A DNA stretch of 64,000 bases, from NCBI RefSeq assembly GCF_019355395.1, contig NZ_CP048829.1:2335001-2399000 (forward strand), in the 5' to 3' direction. The DNA is from Chordicoccus furentiruminis. Its GTDB lineage: Bacteria > Bacillota > Clostridia > Lachnospirales > Lachnospiraceae. Numbering within the stretch: position 1 is the first letter of the stretch; every line of letters starts with the position of its first letter. The notes beneath the pieces are model-generated. The model saw only the letters and a list, made by a program, of their open reading frames with translations, was not told the DNA's origin and did no database searches. The translations under genes were made by a program, and so were the position numbers. Shown in pieces: positions 35,948 through 44,660 of this stretch.

Positions 35948-36646
35948 TCACTGCCGCAGCATCTGATAGCCGACGCCTACATGCGTCTCGATATACTTCG
36001 CGCCGCCGGCGTGATTCTCGATCTTTTTCCGGAGAGATGCCATAAAGACGCGGAGAGAGGCCATGTTATTCTCCCAGCCGCTTCCCCAGACGGCTCGCGT
36101 GATGGTCCGGTAGGTCATGACCTTGCCGACGTTCTTCGATAGAACGGTCAGAAGACGGTATTCGTTGGGCGTCAGATGAATTTCCTCCCCGTTCATCCGG
36201 ACGACGCCGGCCGCGTAGTCGATTTCAAGCGCGCCGTTCGTGAAGACGGATTCCGAGCTTGGGGTCTGCCCGGCGAGAAAATTCAGCCTTCTCTGCGTCA
36301 CACGGATCCGGGCAAGAAGCTCCTGTACGGAAAAGGGCTTGGTCAGATAATCATCCGCGCCGGCGTCGAGCGCCTCTACCTTGTCCGCATCCTCCGTCCG
36401 GGCGCTGATGACGATAATCGGCACGTTCGACCACGTCCGGATCTTCCGGATCACATCGATCCCGTCCATATTGGGAAGCCCGAGGTCCAGCAGAATAATA
36501 TCCGGGTTCTGGGTAGCCGCCTCCATTACGGCTTCTTCTCCGTCGTCCGCCGTCAGGTAGCGGTATCCGCTGGCCTTCAGCGTGGTGGTGATCAGGTTAC
36601 GGACCGGCCGGTCGTCCTCGACAGCCAGTATTTTGATCTCATTCAT
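35948..36646 (-). CDS. kdpE: KdpE-like response regulator
   Basis: A 232-residue OmpR/PhoB-family regulator. The receiver domain has acidic pocket E10, D11, D12, phosphoacceptor D54 in ILLDLGLPNMDG, a conserved Thr in VISARTEDADK and Lys in YLTKPFSVQEL. The C-terminal winged helix (about 135-232) includes IHLTPNEYRLLTVLSKNVGK and HVGVGYQM. It belongs to the KdpE branch, and a KdpD-type kinase is encoded divergently 271 nt away. No kdpFABC genes are present; ktrB-ktrA lie immediately downstream instead, making them the obvious candidate targets. Confidence 0.92.
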   Translation of the reverse strand: MNEIKILAVEDDRPVRNLITTTLKASGYRYLTADDGEEAVMEAATQNPDIILLDLGLPNMDGIDVIRKIRTWSNVPIIVISARTEDADKVEALDAGADDYLTKPFSVQELLARIRVTQRRLNFLAGQTPSSESVFTNGALEIDYAAGVVRMNGEEIHLTPNEYRLLTVLSKNVGKVMTYRTITRAVWGSGWENNMASLRVFMASLRKKIENHAGGAKYIETHVGVGYQMLRQ

Positions 36647-36917
36647 GATGTCGTTTCTTCCTGTGTTTATTCTTTATATACTGGTCCGGTTTCTTTCTGC
36701 ATCGGCGTTTTTCACGGGCTCCGCAGAGGGAGAAAGGCTTCGACCCTTCTACTATCATGCCTTCGCCGCACTCCGGAGTCAACGGGGAAAGACCTTGTAC
36801 CGCCATGTCTTAATACGATTTTTATATCGCGGTCCGTATCTTTATGCGTGCTTAACACGTTCTGTGCGAGAATAGAAACAGAAAAAGAAAGGAACGGACT
36901 GATACGGGGTGAGTGAA

Positions 36918-37271
36918 ATGATGCTGAATATGATCCTGATACTGAGCTTTACGGGAATCATGGTTCTGATGTTTGCCGTGATCCGTCGCGGGGAGAAATT
37001 GTTTGAGGATATACGCCGCGGCGCGTCTGCGCCTGCAGCCCCGGAAGCGGCCGGAAAAAGCACGATCGCGGAGATCCGGGAGGAACGGCGGAGAATCCGG
37101 GAGAAAAGAAGGCTCGAGCGCTCGCTCCGGCTGCATCACTGGAAAGAGCGGACTCTTGACAAATTTCACGAATCCGATACGTTTATATCGCATCACCATG
37201 ACCATATTCTGATCGGGACGGCTTCGCCGTCGCGGATCCTGCTTGGAAGCAAAAACGAACAGCACGCATGA
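36918..37271 (+). CDS. small membrane protein encoded upstream of kdpD
   Basis: About 117 residues: one N-terminal membrane helix (MILILSFTGIMVLMFAVIRR), then a highly basic, coiled-coil-like stretch (EIREERRRIREKRRLERSL) and a His-rich segment HESDTFISHHHDHILIG. I do not recognise a family. The stop overlaps the start of kdpD by 4 nt (ATGA), so it is translationally coupled to the kinase and may act as an accessory membrane subunit. ATG 36918 is chosen after GGGGTGAG; a GTG at 36909 in the same frame is possible. The 271 nt upstream contain the divergent kdpE/kdpD promoters, but no clear hexamer pair. Confidence 0.7.
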   Translation: MMLNMILILSFTGIMVLMFAVIRRGEKLFEDIRRGASAPAAPEAAGKSTIAEIREERRRIREKRRLERSLRLHHWKERTLDKFHESDTFISHHHDHILIGTASPSRILLGSKNEQHA

Positions 37272-39232
37272 GCAAAGAACATATTCTCGCCTGCCTGTCG
37301 TCCTCGCCGTCCAATGAGACGCTGCTGAAGACGGCGGCGGAGCTGGCCCGCGTCTCGGAGGGGACGCTGACCGCTCTGTATGTGGAGGCACCGTCAAAGT
37401 CCGGCAAAAAAGGAAGCGAGGCGCTCGACCGGCATATCCGGCTGGCCGAATCGCTGGGCGCGAACATCGAACGTGACTTCGGGACGGACATACCCGGCAC
37501 CATTGCCCGGTATGCCCGTCAGAATGCTGTCACAAAGATTGTGATCGGACAGAGCGCGCCCCCGCGTTTCCGGTGGATCCGGACCCGCAGCATTACGGAC
37601 CGCATTCTGGAGGAGAAGCTGCCTGCCTCCCTGGTGGTTGTACCGGCAAAGGGCAGCGCGGCCCGGTATCACATGAATCTGAACCGCCGTCCGGAGGAAC
37701 CGCTTCACGCAGGACTGCGGGACTATATCCAGATTATCGTGACGCTGGCCGGCGCGACCCTTCTGGGCCGGGGGTTCCAGCGTCTCGGTGTGCATGTCTC
37801 CAATATCGCCACGCTGTACATCCTCGCGGTTCTGATCATTTCGATCCTGACCTCCCGCCGCCTGCTGGGCATTCTTTCATCGCTGCTCAGCATTATCATC
37901 TTCAATTTCTTCTTTATCAAACCGTTTCTTTCCTTCCAGTTCTATTCGCCCAGCTATCTTGTGACGTTCGGCGTCATGCTGATCGCGGCGGTCATCTCAG
38001 GGCAGCTGGCCGCCAGACTCAAGAACTACGCGGAGCATGCCGAGCGGAGCGCTTACAGGATGAGTATCCTGCTCGATACCAGCCAGAGTCTGCAGAAGAC
38101 GCAGGGAGAGAAGAATATTCTGAATACCGCCGGAAGGCAGATCGTCCGGCTGGTCGGACGGAGTATTCTGGTCTGTCCTCCGGAGAAAGGTGGTCCCGGA
38201 CGGCCTTACCTGCTGGACGAGGACGAGGTGCGGCCGGTCGGATCGCTGGAGGGAGTGGATGGCGAGGCGGTCCGGTGGTGCTGGATGAACGGAAATCAGA
38301 CCGGCGCCGGATCGGATCAGTACCCGGGCGCCCGGTACTGCTATCTTCCTGTGGCAACCAGAGGCAATCGGTTCGGCGTGATCGGTCTTCCGTCCAGGGA
38401 GACGTATATCAGTCCGTACGCCCGCAGCATCTGTCAGTCCATACTGAGCGAATGCGCGCTTGCGGCGGAGAACGAGAAGAACGCCCGCGAGAAGGAGGAG
38501 ACGAAACTGATCGCGAAGAACGCCGAGCTGAGAGCGGATCTGCTCCGCTCGCTGTCCCACGACCTCCGCACGCCGCTGACCTCGATCTACGGAAACGCCG
38601 ATAATCTGCTGGTGAACGGCCCCTCGCTGAGCGGCGGGGAGAAGCAGCGGATCTATCAGGACATTTACGATGACGCGGAATGGCTCACCAATATGGTGGA
38701 GAATCTTCTGGCCGTGACGCGTCTTGTGAACGGAACGGTTCATGTGGCGAAGAACGTGGAGGTAGTGGATGACGTGATTGACGAGGCGGTCCGCCATGTC
38801 GACCGGGAGATTTCGGAGCATCGCCTCGAGGTCCTCCACGGCGATGACATTCTCCTTGCCCGTATGGATGCGCGGCTGATATCACAGGTGATCATCAATC
38901 TGATCAACAACGCGGTCAAATATACGCCGAAGGGATCCGTCATCCGGGTGAGCGCCCGCAGAAAGGGCGCTCAGGTCGAGGTGGAGGTCGCGGACAACGG
39001 GCCGGGGCTTTCGGACGACGTGAAGAGCCACGCCTTTGAGATGTTTTATACCGGATCACGCAAGGTGGCGGACAGCAAACGCTCGCTGGGACTGGGACTC
39101 GCGCTGTGCCGGTCGATCATCGGCGAGCACGGGGGCACGATCCGCGCCGCGAACCGTCCGGAGGGAGGCGCGGTATTTACCTTCACGCTGCCGGCGGTGG
39201 ATGTGCCGTCGGATGTGACGGACGGAGAGTGA
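37268..39232 (+). CDS. kdpD: KdpD-like sensor histidine kinase lacking the N-terminal KdpD domain
   Basis: A 654-residue sensor kinase. It starts with a universal-stress-protein domain (about 1-130), then a DUF4118 four-helix membrane domain (about 155-255), a GAF-like region (about 275-400) and the kinase core. The phosphoacceptor is H431 in SLSHDLRTPLTSI. The ATP-binding boxes are NLINNAVKYTPKG (N box), VADNGPGLSD (G1) and KRSLGLGLALCRS (G2). Full KdpD has an additional ~210-residue Walker-type domain at the N-terminus, which is absent here. It partners with the divergent kdpE and probably senses K+ or osmotic state. Confidence 0.92.
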   Translation: MSKEHILACLSSSPSNETLLKTAAELARVSEGTLTALYVEAPSKSGKKGSEALDRHIRLAESLGANIERDFGTDIPGTIARYARQNAVTKIVIGQSAPPRFRWIRTRSITDRILEEKLPASLVVVPAKGSAARYHMNLNRRPEEPLHAGLRDYIQIIVTLAGATLLGRGFQRLGVHVSNIATLYILAVLIISILTSRRLLGILSSLLSIIIFNFFFIKPFLSFQFYSPSYLVTFGVMLIAAVISGQLAARLKNYAEHAERSAYRMSILLDTSQSLQKTQGEKNILNTAGRQIVRLVGRSILVCPPEKGGPGRPYLLDEDEVRPVGSLEGVDGEAVRWCWMNGNQTGAGSDQYPGARYCYLPVATRGNRFGVIGLPSRETYISPYARSICQSILSECALAAENEKNAREKEETKLIAKNAELRADLLRSLSHDLRTPLTSIYGNADNLLVNGPSLSGGEKQRIYQDIYDDAEWLTNMVENLLAVTRLVNGTVHVAKNVEVVDDVIDEAVRHVDREISEHRLEVLHGDDILLARMDARLISQVIINLINNAVKYTPKGSVIRVSARRKGAQVEVEVADNGPGLSDDVKSHAFEMFYTGSRKVADSKRSLGLGLALCRSIIGEHGGTIRAANRPEGGAVFTFTLPAVDVPSDVTDGE

Positions 39233-39314
39233 GATGCCGGCGCCCTCCTGAGCACGGATCCGGCCGGCTTTTGCTGCCGGACAGCCTGAAAACAGCCGGG
39301 ATCAGATCGGAACG

Positions 39315-39366
39315 CGGCCGTTCGGTTTGCCGTATCACAGATATGACAAATCGAACGGCCGATTTT
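39315..39366 (+). terminator. rho-independent terminator after kdpD
   Basis: CGGCCGTTCG (39315-39324) pairs with CGAACGGCCG (39352-39361), and the stem extends inward by GTTTG with CAAAT to 15 bp. ATTTTTG follows at 39362-39367. Confidence 0.85.
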
Positions 39367-39402
39367 TGTGTATTATTTCAGAACATGAATGGCGGAATCT
39401 GA

Positions 39403-39465
39403 TTGACTATGACCGTTAATGACTGTATACTAATCACAGACAAAAATAAACGACAACAACGGTCA
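39403..39465 (+). promoter_or_regulatory. fru operon promoter with candidate FruR operator
   Basis: TTGACT (39403-39408), a 17-nt spacer and TATACT (39426-39431). An inverted repeat TGACCGTT (39410-39417) and AACGGTCA (39458-39465) brackets the -10 and start region with a 40-nt centre. A dimeric or tetrameric DeoR-type repressor bound here would block transcription of its own operon. Confidence 0.75.
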
Positions 39466-39527
39466 CAATCAGCCATAATCGTCCATTTGCGTTGAACGGC
39501 TGGCGCATCGTGAGAGGAGGAGCGGAT

Positions 39528-40277
39528 ATGCTGGCGGAGGAACGATGGCAGGCCATTCTCGATCTGCTTGAGAGAGAGAAGAGCGTGACGGTGACGGAGC
39601 TGACGGAGCGGCTCCATACGTCGGAGTCCACCATCCGGAGGGACCTCACGCAGCTGGCCGGGATGCGGAAACTGAACAAGGTACACGGCGGCGCGACGCT
39701 GATCACCACGCGGTATGTGCTTCTGGATCAGACGATGAAGGAAAAGCAGAGCCTGCACGCCCCGGAGAAGCAGCGGATCGGCGCGTACGCGGCCGCTCTG
39801 ATCCGGGACGACGATTTTGTCTATATCGACGCCGGTTCCACGACAGCCCGCCTCGTGGAGGCAGTGGAGTCCAGCGCCGCGGTCTTCGTCACCAACTCGA
39901 TCGCGCATGCCCGCCGGCTTCTGGCGAAAGGATGCAGGGTACTGCTGCCGGGCGGAACCCTGAAGGCGACAACGGAGGTGCTTGTCGGGGCCGAGACGGT
40001 GGAGGCCCTCCGGCGTTACCATTTCACCATCGGCTTCTGGGGAGCCAACGGCGTATCCGACCGGAACGGCTTCACCACGCCGGAGACGGAGGAGGCGATG
40101 GTGAAGCAGGTATCGATGGAACAGACAGAACGAAAATATGTGATCGCCGACGGAAGCAAGTTCTCACAGGTCTCTCCGGTGACCTTCGCGCCCTTCCGTT
40201 CCGCGCAGATCATCACGGACCGGCTGACAGATCCGGCGTACGCCCGGTACAGAAACATCACGGAGGTGGAGAAATGA
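39528..40277 (+). CDS. fruR: DeoR-family transcriptional regulator of the fructose operon
   Basis: A 249-residue DeoR-type repressor. The N-terminal winged helix includes VTVTELTERLHTSESTIRRD, with RRDLTQL as recognition helix. The C-terminal sugar-phosphate sensing domain (about 75-235) has DDDFVYIDAGSTTARLVEAV and LLPGGTLKATTEVLVG. The likely inducer is fructose 1-phosphate, judged from position, since fruK and fruA follow. ATG 39528 has AGAGGAGG upstream. Its stop overlaps fruK's start (ATGA). A promoter and an inverted-repeat operator candidate precede it. Confidence 0.93.
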   Translation: MLAEERWQAILDLLEREKSVTVTELTERLHTSESTIRRDLTQLAGMRKLNKVHGGATLITTRYVLLDQTMKEKQSLHAPEKQRIGAYAAALIRDDDFVYIDAGSTTARLVEAVESSAAVFVTNSIAHARRLLAKGCRVLLPGGTLKATTEVLVGAETVEALRRYHFTIGFWGANGVSDRNGFTTPETEEAMVKQVSMEQTERKYVIADGSKFSQVSPVTFAPFRSAQIITDRLTDPAYARYRNITEVEK

Positions 40278-41185
40278 TTTACACGGTAACCTTTAACCCG
40301 TCCCTCGACTACATCGTGCGGGTGGAGCATTTCCGCACGGGATGCATCAACCGGCCTTACTATGAAAACGTGCTGCCGGGCGGAAAGGGCATCAACGTCT
40401 CGATCGTGCTGAAAAACCTGGGGCATGACAGCACGGCGCTTGGCTTTATGGCCGGCTTCACCGGAAGAGAGATCGAGCGGAGGCTGAAGAGCAGCGGCAT
40501 CGGGACGGATTTCATTGAGGTCGCAGGGGGCATGACCCGGATCAACCTCAAGATGAAGTCGGACGAGGAGACGGAGATCAACGGCCAGGGTCCGGCGATT
40601 TCCGGCGAAGATGTCGAAAAGCTCTATGCCCGGCTGGACCGCCTCACGGCCGAGGATCTGCTGGTGATCTCGGGATCGGTTCCCGGCACGCTGCCCGGCG
40701 ACATGTATGAGCGGATCATGAGCCGTCTCGAAGGCCGCGGAATCCGGATCGTGGTCGACGCGGAGAAGGACCTGCTGGTCAATGTGCTGCGCTACCACCC
40801 GTTCCTGATCAAGCCGAACAATCATGAGCTGAGCGAGATTTTCGGCGCGGAGCTTACGCGGCGGGAAGAGGTGGTTCCGTACGCGAGAAAAATGCAGGAG
40901 AGAGGTGCGCGGAATGTGCTGGTCTCCATGGCTGGCGAGGGCGCGGTCCTCGTTCAGGAGGACGGCGGCGTGCGGATGAGCCCGGCTCCGAAGGGGAAGG
41001 TCGTCAATTCGGTGGGAGCGGGCGATTCGATGGTCGCCGGGTTTCTGACCGGATACATGGAAAGCGGCCATGATTATGACAAGGCGTTCAGGATGGGACT
41101 GTGCACGGGCTCGGCTTCGGCCTTCTCTCCGGATCTCGCCACGAGGGCGGAGGCAGAGGCGCTGATGGCGTCACTGGAACACTGA
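40274..41185 (+). CDS. fruK: 1-phosphofructokinase
   Basis: A 303-residue PfkB-family sugar kinase converting fructose 1-phosphate to fructose 1,6-bisphosphate with ATP. It opens MIYTVTFNPSLDYIVRV, has the substrate-binding LPGGKGINVSIVLKNLGHD, and the C-terminal anion-hole motif VNSVGAGDSMVAGFLTGY with catalytic Asp. Context between fruR and fruA, with 4-nt overlap and a 13-nt gap respectively, separates it from tagatose-6-phosphate kinases of the same family. Shine-Dalgarno GGAGG lies inside the end of fruR. Confidence 0.95.
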   Translation: MIYTVTFNPSLDYIVRVEHFRTGCINRPYYENVLPGGKGINVSIVLKNLGHDSTALGFMAGFTGREIERRLKSSGIGTDFIEVAGGMTRINLKMKSDEETEINGQGPAISGEDVEKLYARLDRLTAEDLLVISGSVPGTLPGDMYERIMSRLEGRGIRIVVDAEKDLLVNVLRYHPFLIKPNNHELSEIFGAELTRREEVVPYARKMQERGARNVLVSMAGEGAVLVQEDGGVRMSPAPKGKVVNSVGAGDSMVAGFLTGYMESGHDYDKAFRMGLCTGSASAFSPDLATRAEAEALMASLEH

Positions 41186-41198
41186 AGGAGGAATCGGA

Positions 41199-43154
41199 AT
41201 GAAGATCAGAGATCTGCTGCGGCCGGAGGGAATCCGCCTCGGCGCGACGGCAAAGGATAAGATGGACGCGATCAGTCAGCTGATCGATCTGCAGGTCCGC
41301 TCCGGCAACATCGCGGACGCGGAGACATATCGGAAGGCGATTTTGGCCCGCGAGGCCGAGAGCACCACGGCGATGGGGGAGGGGATTGCGATTCCCCACG
41401 CGAAGACGGGCGCGGTCCGGCGGCCGGGCCTTGCAGCGATGACGGTTCCTGACGGTGTGGATTATGACGCGCCGGACGGCGAGCCGTCTGATCTGCTGTT
41501 CATGATCGCCGCGCCGGACACGAAGGAAAACGTGCATCTCGAGGTGCTGTCCCGTCTGGCGACACTGCTGATGGACGAATCGTTCACGGAGAACCTCCGG
41601 AAGGCGAAGACGCCGGAGGAGTTTCTCAGGGTGATAGACCGCGCGGAATCCGAGCGGATCGAAGAGGAGAGCGGAAAGGAGGCGAAGGCGCAGGCCGCGA
41701 CCGACGCCGGACAGTATCCGGATATTCTGGCGATCACGGCCTGCCCCACCGGCATTGCCCATACCTATATGGCGGCCGAGGCGCTGGAGAAGAAGGCGCG
41801 GGAGATGGGACTCGTGCTGAAGGCGGAGACCCAGGGCTCGGTCGGCGCGAAGAATGTGCTGACGCCGGAGGAGATCGAGCACGCCCGCGGCATCATCATC
41901 GCGGCGGACAAGACCATCGACCGGTCCAGGTTTTCCGGCAAGCAGGTCTACGAGACATCGGTTTCCAACGGGATCAACCGTCCGGAGGAGTTGATCACGA
42001 AGATCATGAACGACGAGGCGCCGGTTCAGGAGGGGACCGTGCGGAAGGCATCCGACCGGGACGGAACGGACAGCACCTGGCACATCATCTACAAGCATCT
42101 GATGAACGGCGTCTCCCATATGCTTCCCTTTGTCGTGGGCGGCGGCATTCTCCTCGCCCTGTCCTTCCTCTTCGATCAGGCGGGGATGGGAACGAAAGAC
42201 TACGGAACTTCCACGGCGCTGGCCGCGTTCTTCAACCGGATCGGAAAGGTCGCCTTCGGCTTCATGCTGCCGGTCCTGGCCGGCTACATCGCCGAGTCCA
42301 TCGCGGACCGTCCGGGTCTTGCTGTCGGCTTCGTCGGAGGCTCGCTGGCAGAGGCGGGCTACACCTTCGCCTATCTTTCTGACCCGGAGCATGTGACGGC
42401 GGTGAGCGCGGGCTTTCTGGGCGCGCTGGTGGCGGGTTTCCTCGGAGGGTACATCACAAAAGGACTGGAGAAGACTTTTGATCATCTGCCGTCTGCGCTG
42501 GAAGGCATCAAGCCCGTGCTGCTGTATCCGCTGATCGGCATTCTTCTGATCGGCTTCGTGATGTTTCTGATCAATCCGCTGATGGCTGCCATCAATACGG
42601 GGATCACCGGTGTGCTGAACGGAATGGGGACCCGGAACCTCGTCCTCCTCGGGCTGGTGGTTGCCCTGATGGAAGCCACGGATATGGGCGGCCCCATCAA
42701 CAAGGCGGCGTATGTCTTCGCCACCGGTATGCTGGCCAGCGGATCGGATGCGGCGAAGACCATCATGGCGGCCGTGATGGTCGGCGGCATGGTTCCGCCG
42801 CTGATCATCGCCCTGTCCACCACGCTGTTCAGGGACCGCTGGACGAAGGAGGAGAGGACATCCGGCCTGGTGAACTATGTGATGGCACTTTCCTTCATCA
42901 CGGAAGGCGTGATTCCCTACGCGGCGGCGGATCCGGGACGGGTGATTCCCTCCTGCATGATCGGCTCCGGTATCGCCGGTGCTCTTTCCGCGGCCTTCGG
43001 CTGCATGAGCCCGGCGCCTCACGGAGGATTCTGGGTGGTCGCGGTGATCACGCATCCGCTTCAGTGGGCGCTGGCGATGCTGATCGGAGGCTTCGCGGGC
43101 TGCCTGATTCTTTCACTGTGGAAGAAGAAGCTGCCGGCGGAGCGGGAGGCGTAA
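41199..43154 (+). CDS. fruA: PTS fructose transporter, fused IIA-IIB-IIC
   Basis: A 651-residue permease that imports fructose and phosphorylates it to fructose 1-phosphate. Domain order is IIA (about 1-150) with phosphorylated H67 in IAIPHAKTGAV, IIB (about 170-270) with C182 in ITACPTGIAHTYMA, and IIC (about 290-645) with 8-10 membrane helices, including GGFVGGSLAEAG-like loops and NKAAYVFATGM. The domain arrangement is typical of Firmicute FruA. AAGGAGG lies 8 nt before ATG 41199. Phosphate would come from HPr, encoded 1.2 kb downstream. Confidence 0.95.
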   Translation: MKIRDLLRPEGIRLGATAKDKMDAISQLIDLQVRSGNIADAETYRKAILAREAESTTAMGEGIAIPHAKTGAVRRPGLAAMTVPDGVDYDAPDGEPSDLLFMIAAPDTKENVHLEVLSRLATLLMDESFTENLRKAKTPEEFLRVIDRAESERIEEESGKEAKAQAATDAGQYPDILAITACPTGIAHTYMAAEALEKKAREMGLVLKAETQGSVGAKNVLTPEEIEHARGIIIAADKTIDRSRFSGKQVYETSVSNGINRPEELITKIMNDEAPVQEGTVRKASDRDGTDSTWHIIYKHLMNGVSHMLPFVVGGGILLALSFLFDQAGMGTKDYGTSTALAAFFNRIGKVAFGFMLPVLAGYIAESIADRPGLAVGFVGGSLAEAGYTFAYLSDPEHVTAVSAGFLGALVAGFLGGYITKGLEKTFDHLPSALEGIKPVLLYPLIGILLIGFVMFLINPLMAAINTGITGVLNGMGTRNLVLLGLVVALMEATDMGGPINKAAYVFATGMLASGSDAAKTIMAAVMVGGMVPPLIIALSTTLFRDRWTKEERTSGLVNYVMALSFITEGVIPYAAADPGRVIPSCMIGSGIAGALSAAFGCMSPAPHGGFWVVAVITHPLQWALAMLIGGFAGCLILSLWKKKLPAEREA

Positions 43155-43262
43155 AACCGGCCTCATCTTCCGGTCCGGACGGTGTGAACGGCCGGACCGG
43201 AGCTGAAAGGCATACGGATGGATAAGAAACCGGACACGGACAGACAGAGAGGAGACGGACAG

Positions 43263-44243
43263 ATGAGCAGCGAATGGCACTGGGCGGTTCTCGGATGCGG
43301 CGTGATCGCCCATCAGATGGGCGACGCGTTCGCGCGGGAAGGCCGTCATATCTATGCGGTGGGCAACAGGACGCAGGCGAAGGCGGCTGCATTTGCGGAG
43401 AAGTACGGTGTGGAACGGGTTTATGACGACTTCCATGAGATGTTCACGGATCCGGAGGTGGACATCATCTATCTGACGACGCCCCACAACACGCATATGG
43501 AGTTTCTGAGAGCGGCGCTTTCAAACGGGAAGCACGTGCTCTGCGAGAAATCGATCACGCTGAACGCCGGCGAACTGGCGGAGGCGAAGGCGCTGGCGGC
43601 AGCGCACCATGTGGTGCTGGCGGAGGCTCAGACGATCTTCCATATGCCGCTTTACCGGGAACTGACGAAGCGGCTTCACGCTGGCGAATTCGGGCGGACC
43701 GGCGTGATCACGATGAACTTCGGAAGCTATAAGGAATACAATATGAAGAACCGGTTCTTCAACAAGGCGCTGGCCGGCGGCGCGATGCTGGATATCGGCG
43801 TCTACGCGCTCAGCTGCGCGCGGCTCTTTCTGGATTCCTGCCCGGACCGGTTCGAGACGATGATGAGGCAGGCTCCCAGCGGGGCGGACGAGCAGTCCGT
43901 GACGATTCTCGGGAATCCGGAGGGTCAGATGGTCACGATGTGCCTCACGATGCACTGCAAGCAGCCCAAACGGGCGATGATCGCGTGTGACCGCTGCTAT
44001 ATCGAGATCATGGAGTATCCGCGCTCGCAGAAGGCCGTGATCACATGGACGGAGGACGGCAGAAAAGAGGAAGTCGTCTGCGGCGATACGGAGCGGGCGC
44101 TGGATTATGAGATCGCGGATATGGAGCGGGCCGTAAGCGGGGATCCGTCCGTGATGCGTCTCGATTACACCACGGACGTGATGAACCTGATGACGGCGAT
44201 CCGGAAGAAGTGGGGGTACTTCTACGACGGGGAGAAACTGTAA
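43263..44243 (+). CDS. Gfo/Idh/MocA family oxidoreductase
   Basis: A 326-residue NAD(P)-dependent dehydrogenase with an N-terminal Rossmann fold, AVLGCGVIAHQMGDAFARE, and the family lysine in HVLCEKSITLNAGE. The C-terminal alpha/beta domain contains GGAMLDIGVYALSCARLFL, where the Asp/Gly loop shapes the sugar site. Substrate is unknown; the family acts on sugars, inositols and dihydrodiols. ATG 43263 has GAGGAG with 8-nt spacing; an ATG 15 codons upstream has only AAAGG. It is 108 nt after fruA and may share that transcript. Confidence 0.85.
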   Translation: MSSEWHWAVLGCGVIAHQMGDAFAREGRHIYAVGNRTQAKAAAFAEKYGVERVYDDFHEMFTDPEVDIIYLTTPHNTHMEFLRAALSNGKHVLCEKSITLNAGELAEAKALAAAHHVVLAEAQTIFHMPLYRELTKRLHAGEFGRTGVITMNFGSYKEYNMKNRFFNKALAGGAMLDIGVYALSCARLFLDSCPDRFETMMRQAPSGADEQSVTILGNPEGQMVTMCLTMHCKQPKRAMIACDRCYIEIMEYPRSQKAVITWTEDGRKEEVVCGDTERALDYEIADMERAVSGDPSVMRLDYTTDVMNLMTAIRKKWGYFYDGEKL

Positions 44244-44282
44244 AAAGTGTACCGCGCGATACTGTATCGGACGGGAAAACAT

Positions 44283-44290
44283 GCTATAAT
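44283..44290 (+). promoter_or_regulatory. extended -10 promoter of the HPr gene
   Basis: TGCTATAAT, with TGC at 44282-44284 and a perfect TATAAT at 44285-44290, 37 nt before the HPr start codon. The -35 (CTGTAT at 44262-44267) is weak, as extended -10 promoters tolerate. Confidence 0.7.
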
Positions 44291-44326
44291 GACGGAAACG
44301 ATGTTTTCAGCAAAGGAGACAAACCT

Positions 44327-44584
44327 ATGAAAGAATTCAGCTATACGATCAAGGACGCAGAAGGAATTCACGCAAGACCGGCTGGCGAGCTGGTCAAGAT
44401 GGTGAAGGGCTTCAAGAGCACGGTGACGATCTCCAAGGGCGCGAAGTCAGGCAATGCATCCAAGATTTTCGCCGTCATGGGTCTCGGCGCGAAGCAGGGC
44501 GAGACCGTCGACTTCAAGATCGAGGGCGAGGACGAGGAGCAGGCAGCGGCTGAACTGGAGAAGTTCATGAACGCGAATCTGTGA
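44327..44584 (+). CDS. ptsH: HPr phosphocarrier protein (first copy)
   Basis: An 85-residue HPr that passes phosphate from enzyme I to sugar-specific IIA domains. The active-site His is H15 in GIHARPAGELVKM. At the regulatory site, where HPr of low-GC Gram-positives has Ser46 for HPr kinase, this protein reads NASKIFAVMGLG: residue 45 is Ser and residue 46 is Lys. ATG 44327 has AAAGGAG 9 nt upstream; no longer form is needed. It has its own extended -10 promoter and a perfect 22-bp hairpin terminator, so it is monocistronic. A second HPr is encoded at 57945. Confidence 0.94.
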   Translation: MKEFSYTIKDAEGIHARPAGELVKMVKGFKSTVTISKGAKSGNASKIFAVMGLGAKQGETVDFKIEGEDEEQAAAELEKFMNANL

Positions 44585-44603
44585 TCCGGGAAGCGGAAGC
44601 AGA

Positions 44604-44651
44604 AAAAGGGAGAGAGCCGGGCGGCATTCGCCGCCCGGCTCTCTCCCTTTT
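44604..44651. terminator. bidirectional terminator between HPr and the ammonia-lyase gene
   Basis: A perfect 22-bp stem (44604-44625 with 44630-44651) around ATTC. It has AAAA on the left and TTTT on the right, so it works for both converging genes. Confidence 0.93.
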
Positions 44652-44660
44652 CTGCACGGT

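Noticed and set aside
41088-43055. 655-codon open frame on the minus strand
   Set aside because: Antisense to fruA, which has intact IIA, IIB and IIC motifs; the frame is Arg/His-rich with no domain.
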